NCBI GenBank assembly: GCA_028095005.1
Contig: CM051463.1
Span: 63,774,251-63,838,250 of the forward strand
Direction of reading: 5' to 3'
Length of the DNA: 64,000 nucleotides
DNA from: Rhynchospora pubera
Taxonomy: Eukaryota; Streptophyta; Magnoliopsida; Poales; Cyperaceae
The translations under genes and the position numbers were made by a program. Positions 50,658-61,362 of this stretch are shown here, one piece after another. Within the stretch, counting starts at the first letter, position 1, and every line of letters starts with the position of its first letter. A model generated the notes under the pieces. The model was not told where the DNA came from. It did not search any database and was given only the letters and a program-made list of their open reading frames with translations.

Positions 50658-51510
50658 GGTAGGAAGACGTAAATTTTTCGAAATGGAGTTATTACCATTT
50701 TTTTTCAAAATTAATAGAAAAATTAATGTGAAAATTTAAGTTAAATTTACAATTTTTAAAATATCACATTTAATTTCATATTAATCTTATTTAAAAATGA
50801 CATTAGAATATTAATTTTGACATTAATATCATTTTGTTTGAATAACTATCAAGAAAGTCACTTGATTTACTGCATTTCTCTTTTTAATGATTAATTTATG
50901 ATTTTAAAAACTTCTTTAGTAGTTTAGAGTGGTTTTTAGGTTTGCAAAATTTTAAAGTGGATTTTGGAGGTCTAGAGAGCGTTTTTTGGCTCCGAAAATG
51001 GTTTTTACGGGGTTTCATCCCCGTAACATGTGTAGATCTCGTCGCCAGCTTTCCGGATTGTGCTCGATCGCCCCAAACGGACCTTCCTATCAAAAGTTAA
51101 GCCTGTTTAAAGTTTTAATGTTCAAAATTTTTTAAAAAATTTATATTTTAATTATTTCCATATTATATATTATTTGATTATATATGGCTAACATAAAATA
51201 AAAAAAGAGAAGAGACTACAATTCAAAAGATAAGTTTGTAAAATTAAATAGTAAAAATACAGGGTCGTCGGCGAATAATTATTCAAACAAAATGATATTA
51301 TAAACATGTTAAAAAAAATATATATGTGTGCAATTAAATGCATATAAAATATGTGTGACATATTTGCTATATCTATTTAATACATCTTTAATTGAAAATA
51401 AAATTTTGAGAATTTTGTAAATATGAAACATGCAGGGACCTTGATGCAAAATATTATTTTTAATAAGTTAAATGTTGCGGCTTGAATGAAAAATATGAAA
51501 AACTAATAAC

Positions 51511-51678
51511 ACGTTTATAAAACGCGCTCGAAGGCTCCAAACGCGTTTTATAAAACGTTTATAAAACGAAGGTCTGACCAGCCTTGTGAGGGGTAACCGA
51601 AGCTCTCTCCTCTTATCCGTTTATAAAACGCGTTCGAAGCCTTCGAGCGCGTTTTATAAACGCGTAGGAAGGAGAGAG
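51511..51678. repeat. hairpin modules 3 and 4
   Basis: Module 3 at 51,511-51,558 (ACGTTTATAAAACGCGCTCG ... ACGCGTTTTATAAAACGT) and module 4 at 51,603-51,678 (CTCTCTCC outer arm, CGTTTATAAAACGCG, then GCGCGTTTTATAAACGCGT and GGAGAGAG). Module 4 is the mirror counterpart of module 1 in the opposite arm. Confidence 0.85.
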
Positions 51679-51965
51679 ACTGTACGCTTTTATAAAACGC
51701 GTTCGAACTTTCTTCTTATTAAAAAATAATAATAATAATTCTTTCTATTAAAATTTTTTGCATCTGAATTCCTATATAAAATAATTTCGGGATTATAATG
51801 GATTCATTTAATTGATGATGATGTTTCCAACAGATTGCCTCGATAATGGGGTTTTTTTTTCTAAGTTAAACAACAAACATTTTTAGAATTACTAGCTTGA
51901 GATATATGCCCTCGTGGTCAAATAAAGAAACAAAATAAATTAGATAATAAAAATATATTTTTTAA

Positions 51966-52380
51966 GAGAAAGTTTAATATGCACTATAGTGCACAGAGCT
52001 TTCTATGCACCGCGGACTTTTTCGGGGGTATTTTTGTAAATTTACAAATCTAATTTAACCAATCTAATCTACATATTGAAATCTCATAGCAAACCAAATT
52101 TTACAATTTTTTAGATTTTATTACTATTTTTTTCGATTTTTTTAAAACATGCCATTTTTGGAATATTGTAAATAGTATAACATTCCAAAAATGACATGCT
52201 TTAAAAAATTCGGAAAAAATAGTAATAAAATCTCAAAAATTGTAAAATTTGGTTTGCTATGAGATTTCAATATGTAGATTAGATTGGTGAAATTAAATTT
52301 GTCAATTGACAAAAATACCCCCGAAAAAGTCCGCGGTGCATAGAAAGCTCTATGCACTATGGTGCATATTAAACTTTCTC
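51966..52380. mobile_element. 415-bp foldback MITE, 9-bp TSD (Mutator-like)
   Basis: The two halves are inverted complements over almost 200 bp, starting GAGAAAGTTTAATATGCAC and ending GTGCATATTAAACTTTCTC. It is flanked by a perfect 9-bp repeat, ATTTTTTAA, at 51,957-51,965 and 52,381-52,389. The inner part (GAAATCTCATAGCAAACCAA, AATAGTAATAAAATCT) resembles the inner part of the foldbacks at 45,195 and 59,558, so all three may belong to one family. Confidence 0.93.
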
Positions 52381-52602
52381 ATTTTTTAATCTATCATCGA
52401 TACAAATCAAGTTTTTAAAAAACTCCGTTTTCTTCCATTTTATCGTCGTTTTATCTATATTTTTGTTTATACCGCACAACCGTTTTATCCGGTATTTCAC
52501 CGTTTTATCCGTTTTATCACCGATAAACGCTAAATCACATCCCAACCGCTAAACCACAAAAATCGCATTTTAAAACCTTGATACAAATAAATATGTTATT
52601 TA

Positions 52603-52761
52603 GGGGTCGTTTGGATTGCTTAGGAATTTGGAGAATTTTCTATTCCTAGGCATAAATTTATTGGGAAGTGTGTAAGTTTGTGAAGAGTTTGGATTGTTTA
52701 TAATAAATTTATGCCTAGAAATATGAAATTCCCCAAATTCCGGTGGGATCCAAACAACCCC
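52603..52761. mobile_element. Tourist-like MITE, GGGGTCGTTTGGAT termini, TSD TTA
   Basis: Inverted termini GGGGTCGTTTGGAT and ATCCAAACAACCCC, 159 bp, flanked by TTA at 52,600-52,602 and 52,762-52,764. The interior has inverted AGGCATAAATTTATTG and AATAAATTTATGCCTAG segments. Confidence 0.9.
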
Positions 52762-52764
52762 TTA

Positions 52765-54526
52765 ATTTGTTTCTTTATGACAATTAATATCTGACCACAA
52801 ATCAAATCGATCGATAACATGCTAGATCTATCATGTAACACATCCTCTATCCGTGCTTAGATTAGTTGATTGAAGTTAACAAAATAGATAACATGGTAAA
52901 TAACACATTTATTTTATTCAATTTTGGGAAAAAATCTGTACAGCATATATAGTTTCATTGTCAATACTGAGATTAATTATCATTTTATATATTTGTAACA
53001 AGCTGGTCGGATTACATTATCATCCAGATTAATTGCCTCATCTAATTGAATTAATCGTCACCTTTTAAATTAGAAAGCTATCTGTTCAACGAAAATCAAA
53101 TTATCTTTGTCGCAGATGAAAATGAGCTTACGTGGAGTCAAATGTAGATGCATAAATTAAGTCAAAAGATGTGGAATCAAACAAGAACCCATAAAAGAAT
53201 GTTTTGCTCAAGGACCTGCCTCATGAAAATAAAAGAAAAATAAAATAATTTCTAGAAGCCGAAAGCGAGCTTCAGACCCTGTTTTCTACTAATGCGCATA
53301 AGAGAGGAAAAGAAGGACGCACAAATTGAAGAACCACCTTTTGCTCTTCTAAACGGGCATAGGAAATTGTTTTCTATTTAATAAGCAAAAAAGGTTAAGC
53401 TCGCCAAAAAAAAATAATAATAATAATAAAAAATGTAAACGTCAACTTCGATATGGGTGATCCATATAAGCAATCACCTATTTGTAACATATAATTGGAG
53501 TTTGTTTGTTACATTTAACTTTGTTTTTGTATTAAGTAAAAAATTAAGATCATATAATTTTTGTAATGACGCAAAATGATAGATTTTACGTCGTGTACTG
53601 CTTCATAATTACTAATATCCTTCCATCGTAACGTGCAAATTAGGTCCGATTTGTCCCTTGTATTTGGATTTTAAAATAGAAAAATGAAATGAAGTTATTA
53701 TCAGTTTAGTTTCCATCCGCCAAATATTCCGACCTTATTTTAGGCCACCTGTTATTATAAAAATAGAAGTGCATTTTATGCATAACTAAATATGCATTAT
53801 GTAATGACTAAATGGGCATTACAAGATATTAGCCAAAGTGGTTTTTGTAAGATTTGCCTGGATGATTGGTATGGAAGTACAACATAGCTGTATTATATAT
53901 GAGATTTTGGATAATAAAAACGTAAATTGAATATTACTTCTAATAGAGGTCAGAACATTTTTTTTAAACTTAGTTAAAACACTTGCACGTCACCGATATC
54001 GATCACATTTTGAGTAAAATAAAATGAGTAAGTGTGCCATTTAATTTTATTGTATTCAAGTGTTAATTCTGTAATATCCGAGTATTCAAAGGACGGTACT
54101 GGTCTTGTTCTTTCAAATAACGATATGGTGATATTATTTATAAAGTTTCGATTATTGTAGTAATATTTTCGAAATTCGTGAGTATTTAATTTTTTTAAAT
54201 TTTGTCGTAGTATACATGTATGTAGTATGTATACTGTATACAGTAGGGAAAGAAATCCACCGCCCGTGGGCCTGTTTTGCTATGTTCAACCCATGGGCCA
54301 TGGAGCAAATCATTCAGAAAAAAGAGAAACAAAAAAAAGGCAACTGATCCGGATCTGTAGAAGTAGAAGTTATCTTTCGTGGCCTCGTGGGGAGGTGGGG
54401 TTTTGAATCTCTGTAAAACCTCCCTCTCACCATTCTTCTTTCTTCCTTCGTTCCTCTTCGTGCAGCAAAAAAAAAAAAAAAACCTAACTTTCTTTTATCC
54501 CATAAAAAAAAGTGTTATCGGAGCCG
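52765..54526. other. gene-free DNA of the left duplication unit and spacer
   Basis: From 52,860 to 54,080 this matches the flank downstream of the intact F-box gene at 58,270-60,185. The last 450 bp include a CT-rich leader and an A-tract (about 54,466-54,482) just before the next F-box start. No coding frame is supported. Confidence 0.65.
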
Positions 54527-56433
54527 ATGGCTGCAGTCGATCGTATCAGCGCGCTTCCCGAAGAAATCAAAGTCTCTATCTTGTCCCTCCTCTCCATCAC
54601 CGACGCCGTACGCACCTCTGTTCTCTCCCGCTCATGGTGCCGTCTCTGGACCTTCCTCCCGGGTTTGCATATAGATCGAGTATTCCTCAATAACTTGCGT
54701 TTGTTAAAAGGTCCAGATGTAGACCTTGAGAGTAGAATTCCCCGATGGGTTGGCATCATCGAGCGTCTTCTCTCCTCCCTCTGCGGTCCCATTCACTACT
54801 TCACGCTCCCAAACTATAGTCGTATTGACAGCCCGCATGTCAACCGGTTTCTCGCTTTGATCTTCCAAAAGGGTAGTCTGGAGAAACTGTCAATTAGTAA
54901 TGCAGGCTTGTTTCAATTCCCTTGCTTTGGCTCGCTCAAATATCTTCATCTTAACTTGGTTCTCACTTCCTTACCTACTAATTTTGAAGGCCTTGATCAG
55001 CTCACATCTCTGAAGCTAGACAGTGTTTTCATCTCGCAACGTGATATCAATTTACTGGTCAATTCATCGAAAAAGCTTACATCCTTCCATGGTGCGGATT
55101 TAAGGTCCTTAAATAAAGATGAAAAGCTTCTAGTGACTTTCAATTGTCCGCTACTTAAATCCATACACTTTCAATTTGAAAGGTTTAAGGCAGCGGTAGA
55201 CGCAAGGGTAGATTTTGCTCCTTGTCTAGAGAGCGTATATGTTGGTATCAAAAATAATGTAAAAGAGTTGGCCTTGTTGACTGAACCTGTTATGGAATTT
55301 ATGGCAGACATTGATCATGTTTGTTATCTCTATTTAGACCCCCTTGTCTTTGAGGTATAAAGCTTTTTCTCTCTTCCAAATTAACTTGCGTCAAATTCAA
55401 TTCAATAAATTATAAATGTTGTCTGAACTTAAATGTCTGAAATTAATTTTTTTCTCCTTTCTTATTGAGGTATAAATGTTTAATTTAATATTTGCAATTA
55501 CTCTTTTCATTCTTTTTCACAGTGTTTGTCTGAACTTGATGTGGTAAATGCGCCTCACACTTTTCCGATACATTTTCATCAGCTGAGATGTTTAAAGTTG
55601 GATGTCCAAGGGATTTGCACAGATATAACGAAGACTGAAATGTTTTGTCACCTCCTCAGGAGTATGCCTTGTCTTGATCAACTGCAAATAAAGGTCACAT
55701 TCCGTCCTTCTCTATTAATTTATTTTTGTTTGGTAAGGTCTTTCTATTTTAATTGACGAACAGATGTCAAATTTATGGTTTTTTTTAACTCACTTTTGTC
55801 TTATTTTTTAACTAGCTAGAACACATATCAATCTAAATGGGAAATGGCACTAGCTGCCTGACTGCCGCCAAACACCTTTTGTATAATTCATGGTTTCTCA
55901 CATTTGTCTTTATAACAAACTAAACTATAGCAGGATTATGATCTGGTGAAAGGTGTCATGTTCATAGATCCCATCTCCCCGAACAAGTACATGAAGAAGC
56001 AAGACGGCTTTCATTGTCTTGACAAAACTTTAACAAGAGTTGAAATCTATGTGAAAAAATTGGACGACCTTAACCACATCATGTGGATGATGTATTTATT
56101 TTTGTTGAATGCAAAAGTGCTTGAAGTCCTCAAGATTTCATTTTCAAAGGGTGGTCCTAAGGTGACATCACGCATAACTAAAAAGCTTTGTGCAGTTAAG
56201 AAAGCTTCGTTGGATGCAAAGGTGGTGTTTGTGGCAGGAGACATTGGATTAGAAAGGTAATAAATGTAGTGTTAGTATTGTTTGTTTCTAATCAACTTGC
56301 TTCTGGTTATTAGTTATTATGTGAGTTTAGTTAAGCTTGAATTTCGCTATTCTTATGCTTTGCTGAAAGATATAATTTAGGTTGAATAACTCATTTTAAT
56401 ATATTGTTCTCATTTTTGCTTCTCTGCAGTTGA
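54527..56433 (+). CDS. F-box/FBD/LRR protein (right copy, apparently intact)
   Basis: Exons 54527-55354, 55523-55693, 55934-56256 and a last codon fragment at 56430-56433; 1,326 nt, 441 aa. If the last intron is not spliced the frame ends at 56,260 at the same protein length. The start is the first ATG; the frame extends upstream only from a GTG. Residues 4-45 are an F-box (DRISALPEEIKVSILSLL ... SRSWCRLW), the middle has leucine-rich segments (SLKYLHLNL, QLTSLKLDSV, QLRCLKLDV), and the C-terminus is an FBD-like region (CLDKTLTRVEIYVKKL ... NAKVLEVLKISFS). Such proteins act as substrate receptors in SCF ubiquitin ligases, binding SKP1 via the F-box; the target cannot be guessed. The family is fast-evolving, and the neighbouring copy is dead. 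Confidence 0.85.
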
Positions 56434-57744
56434 ATATCCTCCAAGCCAACTGATAGGTCAGTATTGCTAAGTTCAATTGGTTTTCACTTTTAAAATTTTT
56501 ATAGTCTTTTCGAGTTATTAAAGCTCCAAGTCCCCAGCTTTGCTTCATTACAAAGAATATTCTGAAAATTTAATCTTATTTAGAAAAACCACTTGCTTTT
56601 TTTTTTTTTGGAAATATATGGTACTTCATTATTTTTGTACTAAAAAGTTGTTTGATGAAATGCTTATGAGAAATCTTCTATGCTTCAGCCTATCTACTAG
56701 TAACTTTGAATATACATACCATGTTTTGTGCCTTTCTTTAGCAACTCCTTGAATCCATATTTCCAACTGTTTGCATAGCTAAACGAATATGTGATTTTGG
56801 ATGAATTTGCCAACGATGCTGCTCATTTCACTTCTTACCATATGATCCTTTGAACATTTTCTCGTCACGATCAACTCTATTTTGGAAAACATCATTGAAT
56901 TCTATCTTTTTATTTTTATCTGAAAATTTTATTTTGGAAATATTTGTAAGATCCAGTACGACTTAAATGTCATGGATTTGAACATTATGGGCTATGGAAA
57001 AGGATGTACTGTAAAAAAATATGTGTTCATTTTGCATTATGGACTATGGTATACCTGCTTGCTCCTAGTGCTTCATTTATGGTGCACAGGCACCGCCTCT
57101 AGGAAACCACCGGTGGTTGTTACTACTTGATTTAGTGTTAATATATTAGAAACTCATTTGTATTTTCCTTGTTTTTCAGTCATGGATGGATGTTCAGAAG
57201 GCTGGAATAGAGAAGGCTGTTTAAAAGGCATGGATGGCAATTAATTTTGTTTTGTCAAGAAGACAACTAATATATCATTTTTTTAAGTGTTTCATAATGT
57301 GTGTGTGTGTGTGTATGTATCTTCTTTTGTTGAAGAGGATTGGGTGACTGGATAAGTCGTTGTTGGATCGATAATCATAGAGCATACTTGAGCTTAGCTA
57401 GATACAATTTCTGACTATGGAAAGATTGGGATGTAATGGTCTCAATTTTTATTCTGCTTAGAAACTCAAGCGTCCAATTTAACTTTGGTCCCCAAGAAAA
57501 ACTTTGGTCCCCAAGAAAGACAAGTCCCTTCTCAAGTATTTTTAATTTCTGTTTTTAAATCCATCCATGAGACTTGACTAAGGGTTCCCACCTGTCAGAA
57601 TTGATTCGAGAATTTTAGATTCAATGCTGATTTTATATTAGATTTTTTTTTATTAAAGCATATGTTGCTCATATACATAAATTCTTTCAAAGTAATTTAT
57701 TCTCAAGGATTTTAGAAATCCTTTGTAATACATGCAGAATTAAT
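56434..57744. other. 3' flank of the F-box gene
   Basis: No separate gene is recognised. Includes a (GT)8 run at about 57,299-57,314. From 57,330 the sequence matches the left copy's FBD end and 3' flank (GTTGAAGAGGATTGGG...), showing where the left copy underwent a deletion. Confidence 0.6.
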
Positions 57745-57961
57745 GGTGTGTTTGGATGAGCCGAGAATAGCATATAAGAATAAAGAATTTCGATTTGCGT
57801 GTTTATTCTTATTCCTTATTTTTATACCATAGTTTTGTTAGTATAGGAATAAGGGCCCAAATTTCTTATTCTTATGTTGTTTGGGTTGCACAAGAATAAG
57901 AATAAGTACGCAAACCGAAATTTTTTATTTTTATACCCTATTCCCGGCTCATCCAAACACA
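57745..57961. mobile_element. GGTGTGTTTGGATGAGC MITE
   Basis: Same family as 26,639-26,869, with ends GGTGTGTTTGGATGAGCCG and CGGCTCATCCAAACAC and the same inner AATAAG/CTTATT palindrome. The extreme termini are eroded and no TSD is certain. It is missing from the left duplication unit. Confidence 0.82.
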
Positions 57962-58744
57962 ATTAGTACATGCGTTTAGATTTACTACGTAATTTTTCAG
58001 AAATAAAGAATACAATCTCTATCCTTTGCCAAAAATTACAAAATTACAAAAAATTACAATCTCTATCATAATTGAGAGCTATGTTGCTTAGGATCGGATT
58101 AAACACTTACAAATATCTCTGATTTTTGAAACTGCAGAGGAATCACTAAAACCAAGTATGAGAATTGAGAATCCACTTTCATTACCTGTATGGTGTGTAA
58201 TACTCTTTGGCAGATCAACAGATTAATTGCCTCGATGAGCCGGGTTTTCTAATTAAGTTAAAAACAACAGACATTTTAAGAATTAGTTGAAGTTAACAAA
58301 ACAGACAACATGGCAATAGAACATATTATTTTTTTCATTCAATTTTGAAAATGTCCGTACAAGATATATAGTTTCCTTGTCAATATATACTGATTGGTCG
58401 GATTATATAGTTTCCTTGTCAAAATAATATTTTGAAAATATTATTATATTGGGAACAAGTCGGTCGGATTACATCATCAATCCAGATTAGCTGCCTCATC
58501 TAATTGAACTAGACGGCACCGTTTTTAATTAGATGGCTGAATCAAAAGCCAACTATATTATTTCAAATGAAAATGATCTCAAGTGGAGTCAAATGTAGAG
58601 GAATAAATTAGGTCAAAGATGTAGAATCAAACAAGAACCCATAAAAGAATGTTTGTTTAATGGCCTGACTCATGAAAATAAAAGAAAAATAAAACAATTT
58701 CTAGAAGCAAAAAGTGGGTTTCAGACTTGTTTTTGTACTAATGC

Positions 58745-59080
58745 GGGCTGTCAAACGGATACCGTTTCAACGTTTTCCGTTCTGTTCCGTTCGAAACGGA
58801 ACAGAAACGGAATGGTAAATGACTTACGTTTTCAGAGACGGAACGGAAACGGAACGGGTTGAAATGCACGTTAGTGTTCCGTTTCATCGAGAAATGACTG
58901 AAATTAATGGAAAATATGCTGAAATCAGTGAAAAATAAGTAACGGAACAGTTAACGATACGGAAAAGTGTTTCGTTTTACGAAACGGAACGGAAACGGAA
59001 TGATTTTTTATTACGTTACCAGAAATAGAACGGAAACGAAACTGGTATGTACCGTTCCTTTTCTAAACGTTTGACAGCCC
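58745..59080. mobile_element. GGGCTGTCAAACG MITE, 336 bp
   Basis: Perfect 13-bp inverted termini GGGCTGTCAAACG and CGTTTGACAGCCC. The interior is built of repeated ACGGAACGGAAACGGAA and its complement TTCCGTTTC. The left duplication unit lacks it: it reads ACTAATGCGCATAAGAGAGG at about 53,290 where this unit reads ACTAATGC[element]TGAACAAGAGAG. No clean TSD; terminus form suggests hAT, but this is unproven. Confidence 0.88.
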
Positions 59081-59557
59081 TGAACAAGAGAGAAAATAAA
59101 GACGCACAAATTGAAGACCCAGCTTTTGCTCTTAAATGGGCATATACTGATTAAATTGGTCACTCCGCATAAGAAAAAGGTCAAGCTAGCAAAAAAGTAA
59201 ACATCACTTCGATACTGGTGATCCATACAAGCAATCACATATTTGTATAATAATTGGTGTTTGTTTGTTATTTTAACTTTTTTTTGTATTAAGTAAAAAA
59301 TTAAGATCATATAATTTTTTGTAATGACGCAAAAGGTACATTTTATGTCGTGTACTGCTTTAAAATTGCTAATTTCCTATAATTCAACATAGAAAAATGA
59401 AATGAAGTTATTATCCGTTGAAGTTTCCATCCGCCGAATATTTCCGGACTATAAAGGCCACCTGTTATTTTAAAAAGGACAAAAAAAATTGTCATGTTAT
59501 TTTATGTAATAACTAAATATACAGTATGTAATGATTAAATGGGCATGTTTTTTTTAA

Positions 59558-59960
59558 GAGATGGGCTAAAATCAGCCACGACTGACGGATGCAACCGTCA
59601 GCTACGATCAAATTTCAATTTTCGAGATTCTAACAGTCGATCCGAACCGTTCAATGTGTTATCCACATTGAAATCTCATTGGTGACCAAATTTTATATTT
59701 TTCTGGAATTTTTTAGTATTTGTTTGATATTTTACAAAATTCTTAATCTAAACAATTCTGGACCCTTCAATAACTATGATTTTTAAAAATCTCAAAAAAA
59801 TAGTAAATAAAATCAGAAAATGTAAAATTTGGTCTCCAATGAGATTTCAATATGGAGAACACAATGAACGGTTCAGATCGAATGTTAGAACCTTGAAAAT
59901 TGAGATTTGATCGTAGCTGACGATTGCATCCGTCAGTCGTGGCTGATTTTAGTCCATCTC
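59558..59960. mobile_element. foldback MITE, about 400 bp, 8-9 bp TSD (Mutator-like)
   Basis: Begins GAGATGGGCTAAAATCAGCC and ends GGCTGATTTTAGTCCATCTC; arms are inverted complements for about 150 bp or more (GACGGATGCAACCGTCAGCT region). Flanks share TTTTTTAA directly before and after. The left duplication unit is uninterrupted here (AAATGGGCATTACAAGAT at about 53,811). It serves as the undisturbed reference for the copy at 45,195-45,832. Confidence 0.88.
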
Positions 59961-60637
59961 TTTTTTAAAGATAAATTGGGTCAAGCCACCCAACTTATTT
60001 TTTAAAATTAAATGGGCATTATAAGATAGCCAAAGTGGTTTTGTAAGATTTTTTCAGGATGATTGGTATGGAAGTACAACATAGCAAATTGTATTTTACC
60101 GATATCACATTTTGAGTAAAATAAAATGAGAAAGTGTGCCATTTTATTGTATTCGAGTGTAAATTCTGTACTATCCGTGTAAATATTGTAAGATGTTGAA
60201 CAATTTATAAGGAAAATATAAAAGCGAGTTCATATGTGTTGAAATGGCCATTGATAAAGGTACGAAATTATACATGCTAAAAAGTTCATTGTTAATCCAG
60301 AAAGAAACTAAGAGATATTACTTGTATAGTTAAGATATGTATACCTTCATTTAAAGCCGATCGTTTTAGCTTTTCTTATTTTTCCCCAACAGAACAATTT
60401 TCATTTACAATGAAAAGATGAACAGAATATTTTTCCATTGACTATATTGTAACAATGCCCCACCAAATACTATCGAAGAAATTTAATCAAAATAATCAAA
60501 TTCTCCTTTTAGGTTTCAAAGAAAAACTTCCAATCTGATACTGTCATGTATATATACAAACAACCCTCTCCTGACCTCTTGGTAATAGGCTTTTCTTATT
60601 CACACCAAATAAACCTTTTGAACCAAAACATGTACTA
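59961..60637. other. end of the duplication unit and intergenic DNA
   Basis: Duplication homology ends near 60,185. After that the sequence is AT-rich with no supported gene until the 3' end of the minus-strand gene at 60,638. Confidence 0.55.
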
Positions 60638-61362
60638 CTAATGAGAGTGGCTTTTTAGAAACACAGCCCTTCCACAATAGAAGCTCTCAACGCACAGAGA
60701 TAAAACAGAGTGTATTAAGATAAAACAGACCATCTTCCTGCCTAGAGGAGTGGTATTAAAGAACACGAGGTATGCATAGGCAACACTTGCGAAAATACCT
60801 GCCGGTAACGACACAGCCATGAGAAGTCTATTATTTGTGCCATATATTCTATCTTTCAGGGAGAAAGAAAAAACTATCATGTTAAGTACTATAGCCACCA
60901 AAAGAGGGGCTTTCAATTTCATTATTGCTTTAGCATCTTGTTCTTCCTGGGAAACCCAAATAAAAAAAAGGAAAAAAATCAAATAAAATTAGTATCTTTT
61001 GGTTTATTCAGAACTTCATTAGTAGAGAGCAAAACAATTTAGGGCCTTGTAATATAAAGTGGAAATAAGAGTTCTTATTTCTCTTGGTATTGACATACAC
61101 TAAGTGATGCAGTAGCCTACAAAAAAAAAAAAAATATATATAGATTACTTACCTCCAAATTAGCCATTCTTTTCTCTGATTCATGCATTCGATCGTAGTT
61201 GTTGAAAGTATTAGCAAAGTTGTTGACATGTAAATTGTGTGAACTAAGAGAATTCACAACCACCACAAAAAGCATGCATGATATATGAATGAAGCTGCTT
61301 GAAGCAATGAAATCACGAACAAGGAAACCGTAAAAATAGTTGTCATTTCTGAAGGGAATCAT
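60638..61362 (-). CDS. small predicted membrane protein, unknown function
   Basis: Two exons, 61362-61153 (70 codons) and 60946-60638 (102 codons plus stop), joined in phase 0 across GTAAGT...CCCAG; 172 aa. The N-terminal part has one hydrophobic segment (SFIHISCMLFVVVV), then an acidic/basic linker (MHESEKRMANLEEEQDAKAI), then two to three more hydrophobic segments (APLLVAIVLNMIVFSFS, LLMAVSLPAGIFASVAYAYL, MVCFILIHSVLSLC). I do not recognise a family. The linker suits a cytosolic helical region. The gene could have further 5' exons upstream of 61,362. Splice sites and the long matched open frames support a real gene; no function is proposed. Confidence 0.6.

Larger units (their letters stand above)
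48713..51799. mobile_element. 3.1-kb foldback element with ~220-bp inverted arms
   Basis: The left arm (48,713-48,936) is the inverted complement of the right arm (about 51,565-51,799). Both begin ATTATAATCC..GAAATTATTTTATATAGGAATTC and contain the GAAAGTTCGAACGCGTTTTATAAAAGCGTACAGTCTC-type region, here named by position at 48,799-48,835 and 51,672-51,710, and a CTGACCAGCC/GGCTGGTCAG pair. Between the arms is about 2.6 kb of DNA with no transposase or other recognised gene. I found no target-site duplication. The homologous site in the right duplication unit (58,215-58,230) lacks the insertion. Confidence 0.75.
46091..54080. repeat. left unit of a tandem segmental duplication
   Basis: Homologous to 54,527-60,185 in the same orientation. 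Matching blocks include the F-box gene, its 3' flank (47,920-48,040 with 57,415-57,555), 48,370-48,470 with 58,080-58,170, 52,860-53,560 with 58,270-59,330, and 53,985-54,080 with 60,100-60,185. Size differences come mainly from transposons inserted after duplication. Confidence 0.88.
54527..60185. repeat. right unit of the tandem segmental duplication
   Basis: Homologous to 46,091-54,080. Private insertions in this unit are the MITEs at 57,745-57,961, 58,745-59,080 and 59,558-59,960. It keeps a 1.1-kb stretch (56,234-57,330) lost from the left unit. Confidence 0.88.

Noticed and set aside
54379..54693. 104-codon plus-strand frame over the F-box start
   Set aside because: Different frame from the F-box protein, with an A-tract translated as lysines; it is leader sequence and a shadow.
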